NCBI GenBank assembly: GCA_050743365.1
Contig: JBOGFI010000149.1
Span: 1-12,307, forward strand
Reading direction: 5' to 3'
From: JBOGFI01 sp050743365
GTDB lineage: Bacteria > Actinomycetota > Acidimicrobiia > IMCC26256 > JACDBD01
Length of the DNA: 12,307 nt
Part shown: one piece after another, positions 1-7,941 of the stretch
Layout of the letters: each line of letters starts with the position of its first letter
How positions within the stretch are numbered: the stretch's first letter is position 1
Notes under the pieces: generated by a model
The model's input: the letters and a program-made list of their open reading frames with translations, nothing else
Databases searched by the model: none
Told to the model about the DNA's origin: nothing
Translations under genes and position numbers: made by a program

Positions 1-1
1 T

Positions 2-739
2 GCCGGCCCCACCGGCAGCGCGATCGACCTCGTCGCCGACACGTTCACCGACGTCACCGGCTACCCCTACGTCGGGGCGTCCAGCAGCGGCCCCGCCGCC
101 GCCAGCCCCACCAGCGGGGCGGTCAACAGCGTCGCCAACGCGCTCAATGACGTCTTTGGCACCCCATACGTCGGGGTGTCCACCAGCGCTCTGCCCGCCG
201 CCGGCCCCACCGGTGGCGCGTTCACCAGCGTCACCGACGTGGACGACGACACCGACGACGGGTGGTCCGCCCCGTACGTCGGGGGGTCCGGTGGCGGTCC
301 CGCCGCCGCCAGCCCCACCGGCCGTAGCCGAGCCCGGTCTGGCGCCGCCGGCTCCGGAGTGGCCGTGAGCGGTGGAGCCGCCGCGCGCGGCGAGCCGAGC
401 CCCTTCGATCCCGGCGACCGGACGAACGTGCTCGCCCTCCTCGGGATGTTGGACGCCGATCCGGTGGCGGTCGGCTGCGTGGCGGCGGTGGCAGCCGGCC
501 TCCCGGCTACGCCGTCCTGCGGCCAGGCCGCGCCCGGCCAAGGCCGCGCTCCGGAGTCAGGGGGCATTGGCGGCTGGATCGGCGGACTGCTCGCCCTGAA
601 CGGCGCCGAGAGCCGGGCGCTTGCGACTATGGGCGCGGCTCTCGTGGGCATCGGGGCGTTCCTGAGGCTGCTCCGACGGCGATCTGCCCGAAGCCTGGAA
701 ATCGACGCGCAGCCTGACCTCGGGACGGTCGCCGGCTAG
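2..739 (+). CDS. Repeat-rich surface protein with C-terminal membrane anchor (5' partial)
   Basis: The frame is open from the first bases of the window and ends at a TAG at 737-739, so the N-terminus lies outside and no start can be chosen. The visible 245 residues begin with about three 33-36-residue repeats, each starting with PT(S)G and carrying a PYVG motif, rich in Ala, Gly, Ser and Pro. An Asp-rich stretch (DVDDDTDD) sits in the third repeat. A less repetitive section with two cysteines (around 475 and 520) follows. The end is a Gly-rich linker, a hydrophobic helix (about 608-670) and an Arg cluster (LRLLRRRSAR), the layout of a C-terminal membrane anchor with a cytoplasmic tail. No LPXTG motif is seen. 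I infer a surface-exposed protein; I do not recognise the family. It converges with the GH43 gene. Confidence 0.7.
   Translation, partial: AGPTGSAIDLVADTFTDVTGYPYVGASSSGPAAASPTSGAVNSVANALNDVFGTPYVGVSTSALPAAGPTGGAFTSVTDVDDDTDDGWSAPYVGGSGGGPAAASPTGRSRARSGAAGSGVAVSGGAAARGEPSPFDPGDRTNVLALLGMLDADPVAVGCVAAVAAGLPATPSCGQAAPGQGRAPESGGIGGWIGGLLALNGAESRALATMGAALVGIGAFLRLLRRRSARSLEIDAQPDLGTVAG
8..313 (+). repeat. Three tandem coding repeats of 99-108 bp (PYVG repeats)
   Basis: Repeat units start at 8, 107 and 206, with a partial fourth unit at 314; the periods are 99, 99 and 108 bp. Each has a near-identical core at the DNA level (tacgtcggggNgtcc) at 68, 167 and 275. At the protein level each unit runs PT-G-(variable, often Val/Asp-rich)-PYVG-(S/G-rich)-AA(S/G). 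The third unit is three residues longer through an acidic insertion. Such arrays usually form stalk or spacer regions in surface proteins and can change copy number. Confidence 0.75.
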
Positions 740-777
740 GGCAGACCACCATCTCGATGCGGCGGTTGTAGCCGCGA

Positions 778-800
778 CCGCGGAACGGCGGCGGCCGCGG
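778..800. terminator. Possible hairpin between convergent genes
   Basis: Two copies of ccgcgg (778-783 and 795-800) can pair around an 11-base loop in the 66-bp gap between the surface protein stop and the GH43 stop. There is no T-tract on either side, and the area is very GC-rich, so chance pairing is possible. Confidence 0.25.
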
Positions 801-805
801 GAGTG

Positions 806-1894
806 CTACGCGGCTACCGGAACGCCGTTCAGGAAGTCGAGGCGGAGCACGAAGACGTTGCGCGCACCGTTCGGGTAGCCGACCTTGCCCCGCACCCACG
901 CGTGCAGCACGAGCCCGAGTCGTCCCTGCTTGTCCGCGAACACCTCCTGGCCACCCGGCCCCTCGGCCTTCTCGGTCGAGGCGAGCCAGGGCCCGGCGCT
1001 CTTCGTGCACGGTCCCATCGGGGAGTCGCAGACCGCGTACCCGATCGCGTAGCTCGGGGTCGCCCAGTCGTTGGCGGAGTAGAAGAGGTAGTAGCGGCCC
1101 TCGTGGGCGACCATGCTCGGCGCCTCCACGAGCCCCCCCTCCCACGCCTGGTCCGCCTCCAGGAGCAGCCGCATCGGCCCGACCAGGTTCAGGCCGTCGG
1201 GCGAGAGCTCCTGGGCGACGATCCCCGTCGTTCCGGGGGCATAGTGCTTCCAGAGGAGGTACGCACGCCCGTCTTGATCAACGAAGGGACTCGGGTCGAT
1301 CGCTCCTCCCCGCTCGGGGCACACGAGAGGCCCGGTCGAGCGGTCCACGAACTCGTCCGGTCGCGCCGAGAACGTGCGCGACAGGCATTGCCGGTCGGGA
1401 TTCGGGGCCGCGGTCGCGTAGTACAGGACGAAGCCGCCGGGTCGCGGCAGCACGGCGGGAGCCCAAACCCTGCCGGGAGCCGACCAGCTCGGGAGCTGCG
1501 GGAGGGACTCGGAGCGCTTCCGGGCGCGCAGCAGCCCGCCCGCGGTGAGCAGGGGGACGTGATAGTCCTCGGTGTTGGTCGAGTAGGCGTAATAGGAGTC
1601 GCCCACACGCAACACGAACGGGTCGGCGAAATCATCGCAGTACACGACGGGCACGTCGCCCCGCAGCGCCCTGCGCAGCTCCCCGGCGAGACCGCCGGTT
1701 CCGCCGACCGGAGGCCGGTCACGCGGCTCGACCGGGGCGGCCTGCGCCTGGGCGGGCGCGCGGAACTCGATCCCGGCGCACTCGGCGTCCTCGACGACCG
1801 GCACGATCACGACGACGACCAGCCACGCCATGATCGCGACCACCACCGTCACGACGACGGCGACGACGAGCGCCCTACGCCGCTTCGGTTCCAT
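806..1894 (-). CDS. Membrane-anchored glycoside hydrolase, GH43-like five-bladed beta-propeller
   Basis: The 362-residue product starts with a basic stretch (MEPKRRR), then one long hydrophobic helix (about residues 8-35), consistent with a signal anchor and an external catalytic domain. The rest shows GH43-family blade motifs: FADPFV with the likely general base Asp91, WAPAV at about 144-148, IDPSPF with the likely pKa-modulating Asp200, VEAPSM with the likely acid Glu257, then YYLFYSANDW and LVLHAW, whose His331 matches the metal- or substrate-region His of the family. Known GH43 enzymes are arabinofuranosidases, beta-xylosidases and arabinanases acting on plant polysaccharides; the exact substrate cannot be read from sequence. 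All three catalytic carboxylates appear intact. The start is chosen because it precedes the Arg/Lys-rich anchor; the ribosome site is weak. A long plus-strand frame covering this gene is its mirror, not a gene. Confidence 0.88.
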   Translation of the reverse strand: MEPKRRRALVVAVVVTVVVAIMAWLVVVVIVPVVEDAECAGIEFRAPAQAQAAPVEPRDRPPVGGTGGLAGELRRALRGDVPVVYCDDFADPFVLRVGDSYYAYSTNTEDYHVPLLTAGGLLRARKRSESLPQLPSWSAPGRVWAPAVLPRPGGFVLYYATAAPNPDRQCLSRTFSARPDEFVDRSTGPLVCPERGGAIDPSPFVDQDGRAYLLWKHYAPGTTGIVAQELSPDGLNLVGPMRLLLEADQAWEGGLVEAPSMVAHEGRYYLFYSANDWATPSYAIGYAVCDSPMGPCTKSAGPWLASTEKAEGPGGQEVFADKQGRLGLVLHAWVRGKVGYPNGARNVFVLRLDFLNGVPVAA

Positions 1895-1942
1895 CGGTCG
1901 TGTCCGCCGCTCGTCTCGTGCGGTGCAGCTGCCCTGACGAGG

Positions 1943-1965
1943 GCCCGTATTACCCGATCACGGGC
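1943..1965. terminator. Stem-loop between lipoprotein gene and GH43 gene
   Basis: A perfect 6-bp stem (gcccgt / acgggc) with an 11-base AT-containing loop lies 46 bp downstream of the lipoprotein stop and 48 bp before the GH43 start, reading on the minus strand. There is no T-run. It could be a weak terminator, or an operator for GH43. Confidence 0.3.
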
Positions 1966-2011
1966 GAAGAAGGCGGTCAGGCAAACGAGGTCGGCTCAGA
2001 TGGCTGGCTAC

Positions 2012-2836
2012 CTAGCCTTCCAGGGGCTGCGGCTCGCCGAAGATGAAGTCGTCCATCACCGCCACGTCGTACTGCCCGCCGTCGTCCGGTCCCAGCTCGC
2101 TGTTGCCGTACACGATGCGCACCCGGGCGACGACGGCGTCGGGGAAGGCGATCCCGAGGAAGGAGAGACCGTTCTCCGACACCGGGACCGCGAACGTCCC
2201 CAGCGATTCGTCATCGGTGTCGAAGAACTCGAAGGACGCGGTCTCCTCCAGGTCGACGTCGGTGTAGACGGCCCCGAACCCTCGGACGGCAGCAGGCGTG
2301 TCGGTTCCCGGGAGGAAGAAGCGAAGGTCCACGACGTTGCTGCCCACCGGCGAGAACAGGCGCTCCTCGCTAAAGGTGCGGAACGTGTCCGCGTACGACG
2401 GGTTGATGTCGCCGAACCGCACGCCCACGCCGGCGGGGTTGTCGAGGTCGGCGCTCACCGCGACGTGGTCGCCCGGGGTCTCGAGCACGGCACCGCGCGC
2501 TCTCGGCTCGTCGGGTGCGTTGAAGAAGTCGGACGGGAGCGGGTTCGGAGCTGCCGATTCGTCGGGTACGGCATCCCAGTTGATCTCGCGCCGCCCCGAC
2601 GCGTTCTGGTCGGGCGCGCCACCGTTGTCGGCACCGAGCAAGCCGCGGTACTCCTCGACCGCCGCCCCGATGTCGCCCGCTCCCGTCACCACGGTGGGCT
2701 CGGGCGCCTCGTCGGCCGGGGTGCGCGCCTCGCCATCCTGCGCTCCGTCCCCGTCGTCGCCGCACCCGGTGACTACAAGCGTGATCAGGATCCCCAGCCC
2801 GATGATCCGGGATCGTCGGTGGCCGTATCCCTGCAT
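2012..2836 (-). CDS. Lipoprotein with conserved GRREINWD extracytoplasmic domain, function unknown
   Basis: The 274-residue product begins with a lipoprotein signal: basic start (GYGHRRSR), hydrophobic core and lipobox VVTGC with Cys25 as the lipidation site, followed by an acidic Asp/Gly/Glu linker. The ordered domain starts near residue 81 with GRREINWDAVPD and continues with NPLPSDFFN, FGDINPSYADTF, FSEERLFSPVGSN, FGAVYTDVDL and LSFLGIAFPDAVVARVRI. I recognise this set of motifs as recurring in many secreted bacterial proteins of unknown role. The beta-rich pattern suggests an all-beta domain, possibly a binding module; that is inference. The ATG has a GAGGAG about 10 bases upstream (2847-2852), which supports the start. 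It is co-directional with the GH43 gene 117 bp downstream, so the two may be functionally linked, though a hairpin lies between them. Confidence 0.8.
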   Translation of the reverse strand: MQGYGHRRSRIIGLGILITLVVTGCGDDGDGAQDGEARTPADEAPEPTVVTGAGDIGAAVEEYRGLLGADNGGAPDQNASGRREINWDAVPDESAAPNPLPSDFFNAPDEPRARGAVLETPGDHVAVSADLDNPAGVGVRFGDINPSYADTFRTFSEERLFSPVGSNVVDLRFFLPGTDTPAAVRGFGAVYTDVDLEETASFEFFDTDDESLGTFAVPVSENGLSFLGIAFPDAVVARVRIVYGNSELGPDDGGQYDVAVMDDFIFGEPQPLEG

Positions 2837-2971
2837 CCCACCCCGCTCCTCGTGTCCGTCTGCACCGAGGGCGCATCAGCATTGCGGGTCGGCCGGAGGC
2901 ATTCAAGGCCGCGCTCGTTCGGTCCGGGCTGCCCCAGGTTTCCGGGGCCGATCGGTGTGGTTATGAGCGGC

Positions 2972-3160
2972 TCAGCGACGACAAAGTGAGCGCAGGCGAC
3001 GGTGGGATGGCTGACGCGGCGACACGCGGAAATTGGTCGTCGTCGGCTCGTACTCGGGGAGCGAGCGCGACCGGCGTAGCTCGTTGACCTCCCGCATCAC
3101 GTCAGCCAGCTCTCGATCCGCTCCCTGCAGCTCGCCGCCCCTGACCTGGCCTCTGTACAT
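2972..3160 (-). CDS. Small charged hypothetical protein (62 residues)
   Basis: The frame encodes 62 residues starting MYRGQVRGGELQG. I choose the ATG at 3158-3160 because it is preceded by a strong ribosome site (AGAAGGAG, ending 6 bases before the start); the upstream ATG at 3187 has none. Residues about 10-30 (ADRELADVMREVNELRR) are heptad-like and could form a short helix or coiled coil; the tail is basic and Arg-rich. No cysteines beyond one near the C-terminus, no signal peptide and no membrane segment are seen. I do not recognise a family. It lies 135 bp upstream of the lipoprotein gene on the same strand and is divergent from the spermidine-synthase-like gene. It may be a spurious frame, but the ribosome site is better than average here. 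Confidence 0.45.
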   Translation of the reverse strand: MYRGQVRGGELQGADRELADVMREVNELRRSRSLPEYEPTTTNFRVSPRQPSHRRLRSLCRR

Positions 3161-3308
3161 ACGCCACTCCTTCTCCCACCGCTGCAATCGGCTGTAGGCG
3201 GAGAGGCCTTGCCTCGAGCCAAGTGTACTCCTCGCTCCGGCTCCTCAGGAGGTCGCCTCGCCGAGCGCGCCGTGGGAGCCGGGCTCAGGTCGCCCGGCCG
3301 CGGCGTCG

Positions 3309-5670
3309 ATGAGAAGTGGGCGCGCCCGGACCCTCGATGCCAGGAGAAGACGAGCGGCCGCGTCCCCGTCCACCACGCTTCCCCGGCGCGGCGTCCCGCC
3401 CGTGGAGCCGGCGCCCATCGGCCCGCCCCCTGCGAGCGGCGACACGCCCGCCCCGCCCACGCCGGGGACCGCCAAACACCGGGCCATCATGGCCCTGTTC
3501 GTGGCGGCCACGTTCCTCGGCGCCGGCCTGCTCTTCGCGGTCGAGCCGATGGTCGCCAAGATGCTGCTGCCCCGGCTGGGCGGGTCGCCGGCGGTGTGGA
3601 ACACGGCCGTGGTGTTCTTCCAGGCCGTCCTGCTGGCGGGCTACGCCTTCGCCCACCTCTCCACGACCCGGCTCGGCCTGCGCCGTCACCCCTGGGCCCA
3701 GGCGGCGCTGGTGGCGGCGGGGCTGGTGCTGCTGCCGATCGCCGTGCCCGGAGGGTGGCGCCCGCCCGAGGGCATGGCGCCCGCGGCGTGGACGCTGCTG
3801 GTGCTGCTGGTCGTCGTGGGCGGCCCGTTCTTCGTGTTGGCCACGGCCAGCCCCACACTGCAGCGATGGTTCTCGGCCACCGACCACCCCGCCGCCGGCG
3901 ACCCCTACTTCCTGTACGCGGCGGGCAACGCCGGCAGCCTGCTCGCTCTCCTCGGCTACCCGCTGCTGATGGAGCCTCGCTACGACCTCGCCGCCCAGGC
4001 TCTGGGCCGGCGCCTACGTCGTGTTCGCCGCGCTCTCGGGCGCGTGCGCGGTGGTGGTGCTCCGGGCGACGAGGGGTTCGGGTCCGCGCGGCGAGGCGCG
4101 CACGACCGCACCCGCCCCGCCCGAGCCCCTCGACTCGGAGCCGGTGACGGGCCGCAGCCGGCTGCGGTGGGCCCTGCTGGCCGCCGCGCCCTCGGCCCTC
4201 CTCCTCGGGGTGACCCGCCACCTCTCGACCGACATCGCCGCCGTCCCGCTGTTGTGGGTCGTGCCACTGGCCCTCTACCTGCTCACCTTCGTGGTGGCCT
4301 TCGCCCGTCGGACCGCGAGCCTCACTGCGGCCGCGGCTCGGGCGGGCCGACTGCTCGCCGTGCCCCTGAGCCTGACCTTCCTCGTCCCGGTCTCGCCCCT
4401 GTGGCTCGCGGTGGCGCTGCACCTTGGCGCGTTCTTTGCCCTGGCCCTCGCCGCCCACGGCCTCCTGGCGGCCGAGCGCCCCGCTCCGGCCCGGCTCACC
4501 GAGTTCTACCTCTGGCTGTCGGCGGGGGGAGTGCTGGGCGGCGTCGCCGCTGCCCTGGTGGCCCCGGTCGCGTTCGACTTCGTGCTCGAGTACCCCCTGG
4601 CCCTGGTGGCGGCGCTCGCACTCCTGCCGGTCGGCGCGCGGCCCTCTGGGGTACGGCGCAGCCCGGTCGAGGTGGCCACGACCGTCGGTGTGGCCGTCTT
4701 CGCCGCCGCGGTCGTCGCCGGCGCCGTGCTCCACGCGGTCCAGACCGGTGGGGCACCGGTCGCGACGGTGGTCGCGGTCATCGCCCTCGTCGGCGCCTAC
4801 TTCGCCGCCCGCCGGCCCCGCCCGCTTCCCGTTGTCATCGCCGCCGTGCTCGCCTTCGCCGTCCTGGTGAACCTCGGCTCCACCCTGCGGGCCGAGCGCA
4901 CCTTCTTCGGCGTCTACCGCGTGGTCGACGACGGCGATGGCCGCCACTCACTGGTGAGCGGCACCACCGTCCACGGGCGCCAGGACGCGGGGCGACCCGA
5001 CGTCCCGCTCACCTACTACCACCCCACCGGGCCCATCGGGCAGTGGTTCAGGGCCTGGGCCGGCGACGACGCCAGCCACCGGGTGGCCGTGGTCGGCCTC
5101 GGCACCGGCGCGCTGGCGGCGTACGGCCGGCCGGGCGACGAGCTCACCTTCTACGAGATCGATCCCGCCGTGGTCGACATCGCCACCGACCCCGACCTGT
5201 TCACGTACGTCGGTGACTCGGCCGCCGACGTGGAGATGGTGCTGGGCGACGGGCGGCTGTCGCTCGCCGCTACCGACGACCGCTACGACCTCGTCGTGCT
5301 CGACGCCTACAGCTCCGACGCCATCCCGGTGCACCTCATGACCCGGGAGGCGCTGGCGATCTACCGCGAGCGGCTGGCGCCGGGGGGCGTGATCGCCTTC
5401 CACGTGTCCAACCGCTACCTCGACCTCGCCCCGGTCCTGGCGCGACTGGCGCACGATGCCGACCTGGTGGGCCTGATGCAGCGAGACGCCGCCACGGCCG
5501 AGGAACGGGCCGGCGGCAAGTTGGCCTCGATGTGGGTGCTGCTCGCGCCAGGCACCGACGACCTGGCCTCGGTCGCGGGCGACGAGCGCTGGCGGCCGCT
5601 GGGCGATGGCGACGGGGCGCCGATGTGGACCGACTCGTTCTCGGACGTGGTGAGCGTGCTCGAGCTCTGA
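3309..5670 (+). CDS. Fused membrane/spermidine-synthase-like protein, interrupted by a frameshift near 4000
   Basis: Two frames together encode one protein of about 785 residues. The first frame (from ATG 3309, or GTG 3402 or ATG 3489; none has a good ribosome site) gives membrane helices with family motifs: FAVEPMVAKMLLPRLGG, PAVWNTAVVFFQA and DPYFLYAAGNAGSLLALLGY. At about 3999-4003 the conserved reading moves one base to the next frame (LWAGAYVVFAALSG), which continues to the stop at 5670. That part has more helices, then YYHPTGPIGQW and a Rossmann-type aminopropyltransferase-like domain: GLGTGALAAYG (about 5096), YEIDPAVVD, LGDGRLSL and DAYSSDAIPVHLMT. Such MFS-like/spermidine-synthase fusions are widespread; their substrate is not known to me. 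Both halves look equally well kept, so this is either a recent mutation or a sequence error. Downstream of the shift an alternative GTG exists at 4021, but starting there would lose the first membrane block. Confidence 0.8.
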
Positions 5671-5675
5671 CCGGC

Positions 5676-5696
5676 CCGGCCTCTGCGTCAGGCCGG
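5676..5696. terminator. Hairpin between convergent genes
   Basis: A perfect 7-bp GC-rich stem (ccggcct / aggccgg) with a 7-base loop starts 5 bases after the stop of the spermidine-synthase-like gene and overlaps the stop codon of the convergent secreted-protein gene. There is no T-tract, which is common for high-GC actinobacteria. It probably serves the plus-strand gene. Confidence 0.5.
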
Positions 5697-6248
5697 CGGC
5701 GGGCCCACCTCGCAGCGGTTCCGGTCGTAGACGACCTCTGCGCCGGTCGGGCCCAGGGTCACAGTCGCGCCGACGCGCTTGGCCGACTCGAAGACGCTGA
5801 CGCGTGCCGCGTTCGTCCCGTCGCCGGGCTCCGCTTGCACCCGTGCGCTCTTCTTGAACTTGCAGGTCACGGTGGCGGGCTCGCGTCCGGTCTCGACCGA
5901 CTTCGGCCTCTTCAGACTCACCGCCTTCTTGGACGTGCATCGGCCAGCGAAGTCGATGCTCCCGTCGTCGCCGAGGAATGCCGCAAAGCTTTCCTCGGCC
6001 AGGTCAGCGTCGGTGTAGACCTCCACGTGAGGGACCGGGAACTCCGGGAACCCGTAGGCGGGGATGGCGCCGTGGCCTGCGGGCCAGAACAGCAGGACAT
6101 AGGACTTCGACTTGCAGGCGCCGGCCTCGGCGCCCGATTCCGGGCCTGCGGACGCACTCGACGAGAGACCCGATCCGAGCGTTCCCACGATTGCGACGGC
6201 CGCCACGGCGGCGCGACCCGCGGCTACCCGGTGCCTGATCCCTCCCAC
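5688..6248 (-). CDS. Secreted four-cysteine protein of unknown function
   Basis: I choose the GTG at 6246-6248, preceded by AGGGGG about 8 bases upstream; this gives 186 residues starting with a classical signal peptide: Arg-containing start (IRHRVAAGR), hydrophobic core AAVAAVAIVGTLG, and an ASA cleavage site near residue 34. The frame is open further upstream, but that part overlaps the PepSY gene and is Arg-rich shadow sequence. The mature protein has four cysteines (45, 104, 129, 179), consistent with two disulfides outside the membrane, plus VLLFWPAGHG, PHVEVYTDADL and two Lys-rich stretches (CTSKK, CKFKK). I do not recognise the family. It lies 65 bp downstream of the PepSY gene on the same strand, so co-transcription is plausible. 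Confidence 0.72.
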   Translation of the reverse strand: MGGIRHRVAAGRAAVAAVAIVGTLGSGLSSSASAGPESGAEAGACKSKSYVLLFWPAGHGAIPAYGFPEFPVPHVEVYTDADLAEESFAAFLGDDGSIDFAGRCTSKKAVSLKRPKSVETGREPATVTCKFKKSARVQAEPGDGTNAARVSVFESAKRVGATVTLGPTGAEVVYDRNRCEVGPPPA

Positions 6249-6313
6249 GTCACACCCCCTGCCGGGTTGCTCAGAGAGCTTGACACAGCCATCGCCGATC
6301 TCGCCGGCGAGCA

Positions 6314-6646
6314 TCAGTCGTCGTTGGGCCCGTCCTGGTCGTTGGCGCCGTCGTCGTCGGCCTCCTGGCCGATGACGTTGAAGTTCTCGTCGAGGTTGAC
6401 CTCCACCTGCCGGCCGTCGTCGAGACGGACCTCGACGCTGTAGGCGACGCCGTCGTCGCCGACTTCGGTCTCGGTGACCGTGCCGCCGCCAGTCTCGTCC
6501 AGCGCGGCGGCGACCGCGTCGTCGAGCGTCGAGCCCGTGAGCGGCTTGTCGTCGTCGCCCGAGGCGGCGAGGCCGATCCCGGTGCCGCCGCCGATGACGG
6601 CGACGGCGACAGCCCCGCCGGCGATCCACTTGGTCCTGCGCTGCAT
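6314..6646 (-). CDS. PepSY-like anchored acidic protein
   Basis: The 110-residue product opens with a short basic start (MQRRTK) and a Gly/Ala/Val-rich hydrophobic segment (residues 8-28) that acts as signal or anchor. After an acidic DDDKPLTG linker comes one PepSY-type unit: LDDAVAAALDETGGGTVTE, then a beta-hairpin with VEVRLDDGRQVEVNLDENF and VIGQE, and an Asp/Asn-rich tail. PepSY domains are small extracytoplasmic modules proposed to inhibit proteases or to act in envelope sensing; in actinobacteria, such genes are often near OmpR-type two-component systems, although no kinase or regulator is in this window. The ATG has GAGAGGAG about 8 bases upstream. Its upstream region carries a CTGA repeat array (6702-6740) that probably regulates it, the divergent methyltransferase, or both. 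Confidence 0.85.
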   Translation of the reverse strand: MQRRTKWIAGGAVAVAVIGGGTGIGLAASGDDDKPLTGSTLDDAVAAALDETGGGTVTETEVGDDGVAYSVEVRLDDGRQVEVNLDENFNVIGQEADDDGANDQDGPNDD

Positions 6647-6701
6647 CGCTGTGCTCCTCTCGTGGCCACGTCTCGTGCGCTCTCAGGGTGGCTGGTGACG
6701 C

Positions 6702-6740
6702 CTGAACCAGCGCTGAACCTCGCTGACTGCCCGTTCAGCC
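6702..6740. promoter_or_regulatory. CTGA direct-repeat array 1 (putative response-regulator operator)
   Basis: CTGA cores begin at 6702, 6713 and 6723 (spacing 11 and 10 bp) and are followed, 11 bp on, by an inverted TTCAG at 6734-6738. A degenerate CTGG lies 10 bp before the first. Direct repeats at one helical turn are the classical binding pattern of OmpR/PhoB-family regulators; read on the minus strand the units are TTCAG repeats, resembling the published MprA-box layout. The array sits in the divergent 178-bp gap between the PepSY and methyltransferase genes. The regulator is not encoded here. Confidence 0.55.
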
Positions 6741-6754
6741 ACGGCGACGGACGC

Positions 6755-6784
6755 TTGACGGGCGAGCGGCGGCCCGGTGAGAGT
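6755..6784 (+). promoter_or_regulatory. Possible sigma-70-type promoter of the methyltransferase gene
   Basis: TTGACG at 6755-6760 matches the -35 consensus in five of six bases. With an 18-bp spacer, GAGAGT at 6779-6784 is a poor -10 match. The repeat array ends 15 bp upstream of this -35, the usual position for an activator site. The weak -10 keeps confidence low. Confidence 0.28.
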
Positions 6785-6824
6785 ACGGATCTCGATCACC
6801 CCAGGGCGACGGAGGAGGCAGGTC

Positions 6825-7877
6825 ATGGACGAGGCCAAGCTCGAGGCGTTCATGGGCCAAGCGGTCGGCGACCTCGGAGCGGCGATCTCGGGGCTGATGG
6901 TGTACCTGGGCGACCAGCTCGGGCTGTACAAGGCCATGGCCGGGGCCGGTGCCCTTACACCCGAGGAGCTGGCGGAGAAGACCGGGACTGACGCCCGCTA
7001 CGTGCGTGAGTGGCTGCACAACCAGGCGGCGGGCGGCTACGTCCGATACGACGTGAGCTCGAGACGCTTCGAGCTGCCGGAGGAACAGGCGCTGGCGCTC
7101 GCCGACGACGAAAGCCCGGTGTTCCTCCCCGGCGGGTTCGTGGGCATTGCGTCGGCGTGGGTCGACGCCGAGAAGTTCGCCGACGCGTTCCGGACCGGGA
7201 AGGGCGTGGGCTGGCACGAGCACGACCCTCGGCTGTTCAAGGGCACCGAGCGGTTCTTCCGTCCCGGGTACAAGGCGCATCTGGTGAGCGAATGGATCCC
7301 GGCGCTCGAGGGTGTGGAGGCGAAACTCCGGGTCGGGGCCACCGTCGCCGACGTGGGCTGCGGGCACGGCGCCTCGACGATCCTCATGGCGCAGGCCTAC
7401 CCGAAGTCGCGCTTCATCGGCTACGACTACCACGAAGCCTCCATCGACACCGCTCGCAAGGCAGCAGCGGATGCAGGTGTCAGCGACACTGTGCGGTTCG
7501 AGGTCGCGACGGCCAAGGACTTCCCGGACGAGAGCTACGACCTGGTCGCGTTCTTCGACTGCCTGCACGACATGGGCGATCCCGGCGGTGCTGCCGCGCA
7601 CACCCGTGAGGTGCTTGCCGACGACGGCACGGTGATGCTCGTCGAGCCGTTTGCCAATGACACCCCCGAGGACAATCACAACCCCGTCGGGCGCGCGTTC
7701 TACGGATTCTCGACGGTGATCTGCACGATGGCCTCCAAGGCGCAGGAGGTGGGGCTCGCCCTGGGGGCGCAAGCGGGCGAAGCGCGCCTGGGCGAGATCT
7801 TCAACGAGGCCGGCTTCAGCCGGTTCCGGCGGGCGACCGAAACACCGTTCAACCTCGTCCTGGAGGCCAAGCCTTAG
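6825..7877 (+). CDS. Class I SAM-dependent methyltransferase with N-terminal winged helix (Rv2258c-like)
   Basis: The 350-residue product starts at ATG 6825, directly after a near-perfect ribosome site (GGAGGAGG, 6 bases before); the longer open frame from 6777 lacks one. Residues about 1-95 form a winged-helix dimerisation domain (LTPEELAEKTG, DARYVREWLHNQAAGGYV), as in Rv2258c-type methyltransferases. A helical linker with GWHEHDPRLFKGTERFFRPGY follows. The Rossmann methyltransferase core begins near 170: motif I VADVGCGHGAS (174-184), acidic ribose-binding residue in FIGYDYHEAS, and AFFDCLHDMGDP in the motif IV region. A methyl-transfer role using S-adenosylmethionine is well supported; the acceptor (small molecule, lipid or protein) is not evident. 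It stands alone, flanked on both sides by CTGA repeat arrays. Confidence 0.88.
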   Translation: MDEAKLEAFMGQAVGDLGAAISGLMVYLGDQLGLYKAMAGAGALTPEELAEKTGTDARYVREWLHNQAAGGYVRYDVSSRRFELPEEQALALADDESPVFLPGGFVGIASAWVDAEKFADAFRTGKGVGWHEHDPRLFKGTERFFRPGYKAHLVSEWIPALEGVEAKLRVGATVADVGCGHGASTILMAQAYPKSRFIGYDYHEASIDTARKAAADAGVSDTVRFEVATAKDFPDESYDLVAFFDCLHDMGDPGGAAAHTREVLADDGTVMLVEPFANDTPEDNHNPVGRAFYGFSTVICTMASKAQEVGLALGAQAGEARLGEIFNEAGFSRFRRATETPFNLVLEAKP

Positions 7878-7941
7878 CGCGCTGCCGGAACTCGGCGAAG
7901 CGACAGCTCTCCTGGTCAGGGTTTCGATCCGACCGAGGATG

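Noticed and set aside
803..2989. A 728-codon plus-strand open frame across the GH43 and lipoprotein genes
   Set aside because: It is antisense to two genes with clear motifs, has no protein-like domain pattern (Arg/Val/Gly/His-rich), and long mirror frames are expected in high-GC coding DNA.
3999..4010. Programmed +1 frameshift in the fusion gene
   Set aside because: No known slippery codon, in-frame stop at the site or stimulatory structure is visible; a recent indel or sequence error is simpler.
3487..4947. A 486-codon minus-strand frame rich in Gly, Arg, Glu and His
   Set aside because: It mirrors the membrane/spermidine-synthase-like gene and shows no recognisable motif.
6300..6311. Palindrome ctcgccggcgag just after the PepSY stop as a terminator
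   Set aside because: With a 4-base loop only a 4-bp stem remains and no T-tract follows; too weak to list.
6249..6629. N-terminal extension of the secreted Cys protein (313-codon frame)
   Set aside because: The extension overlaps the PepSY gene, is Arg-rich shadow sequence, and would hide the signal peptide that begins at 6248.
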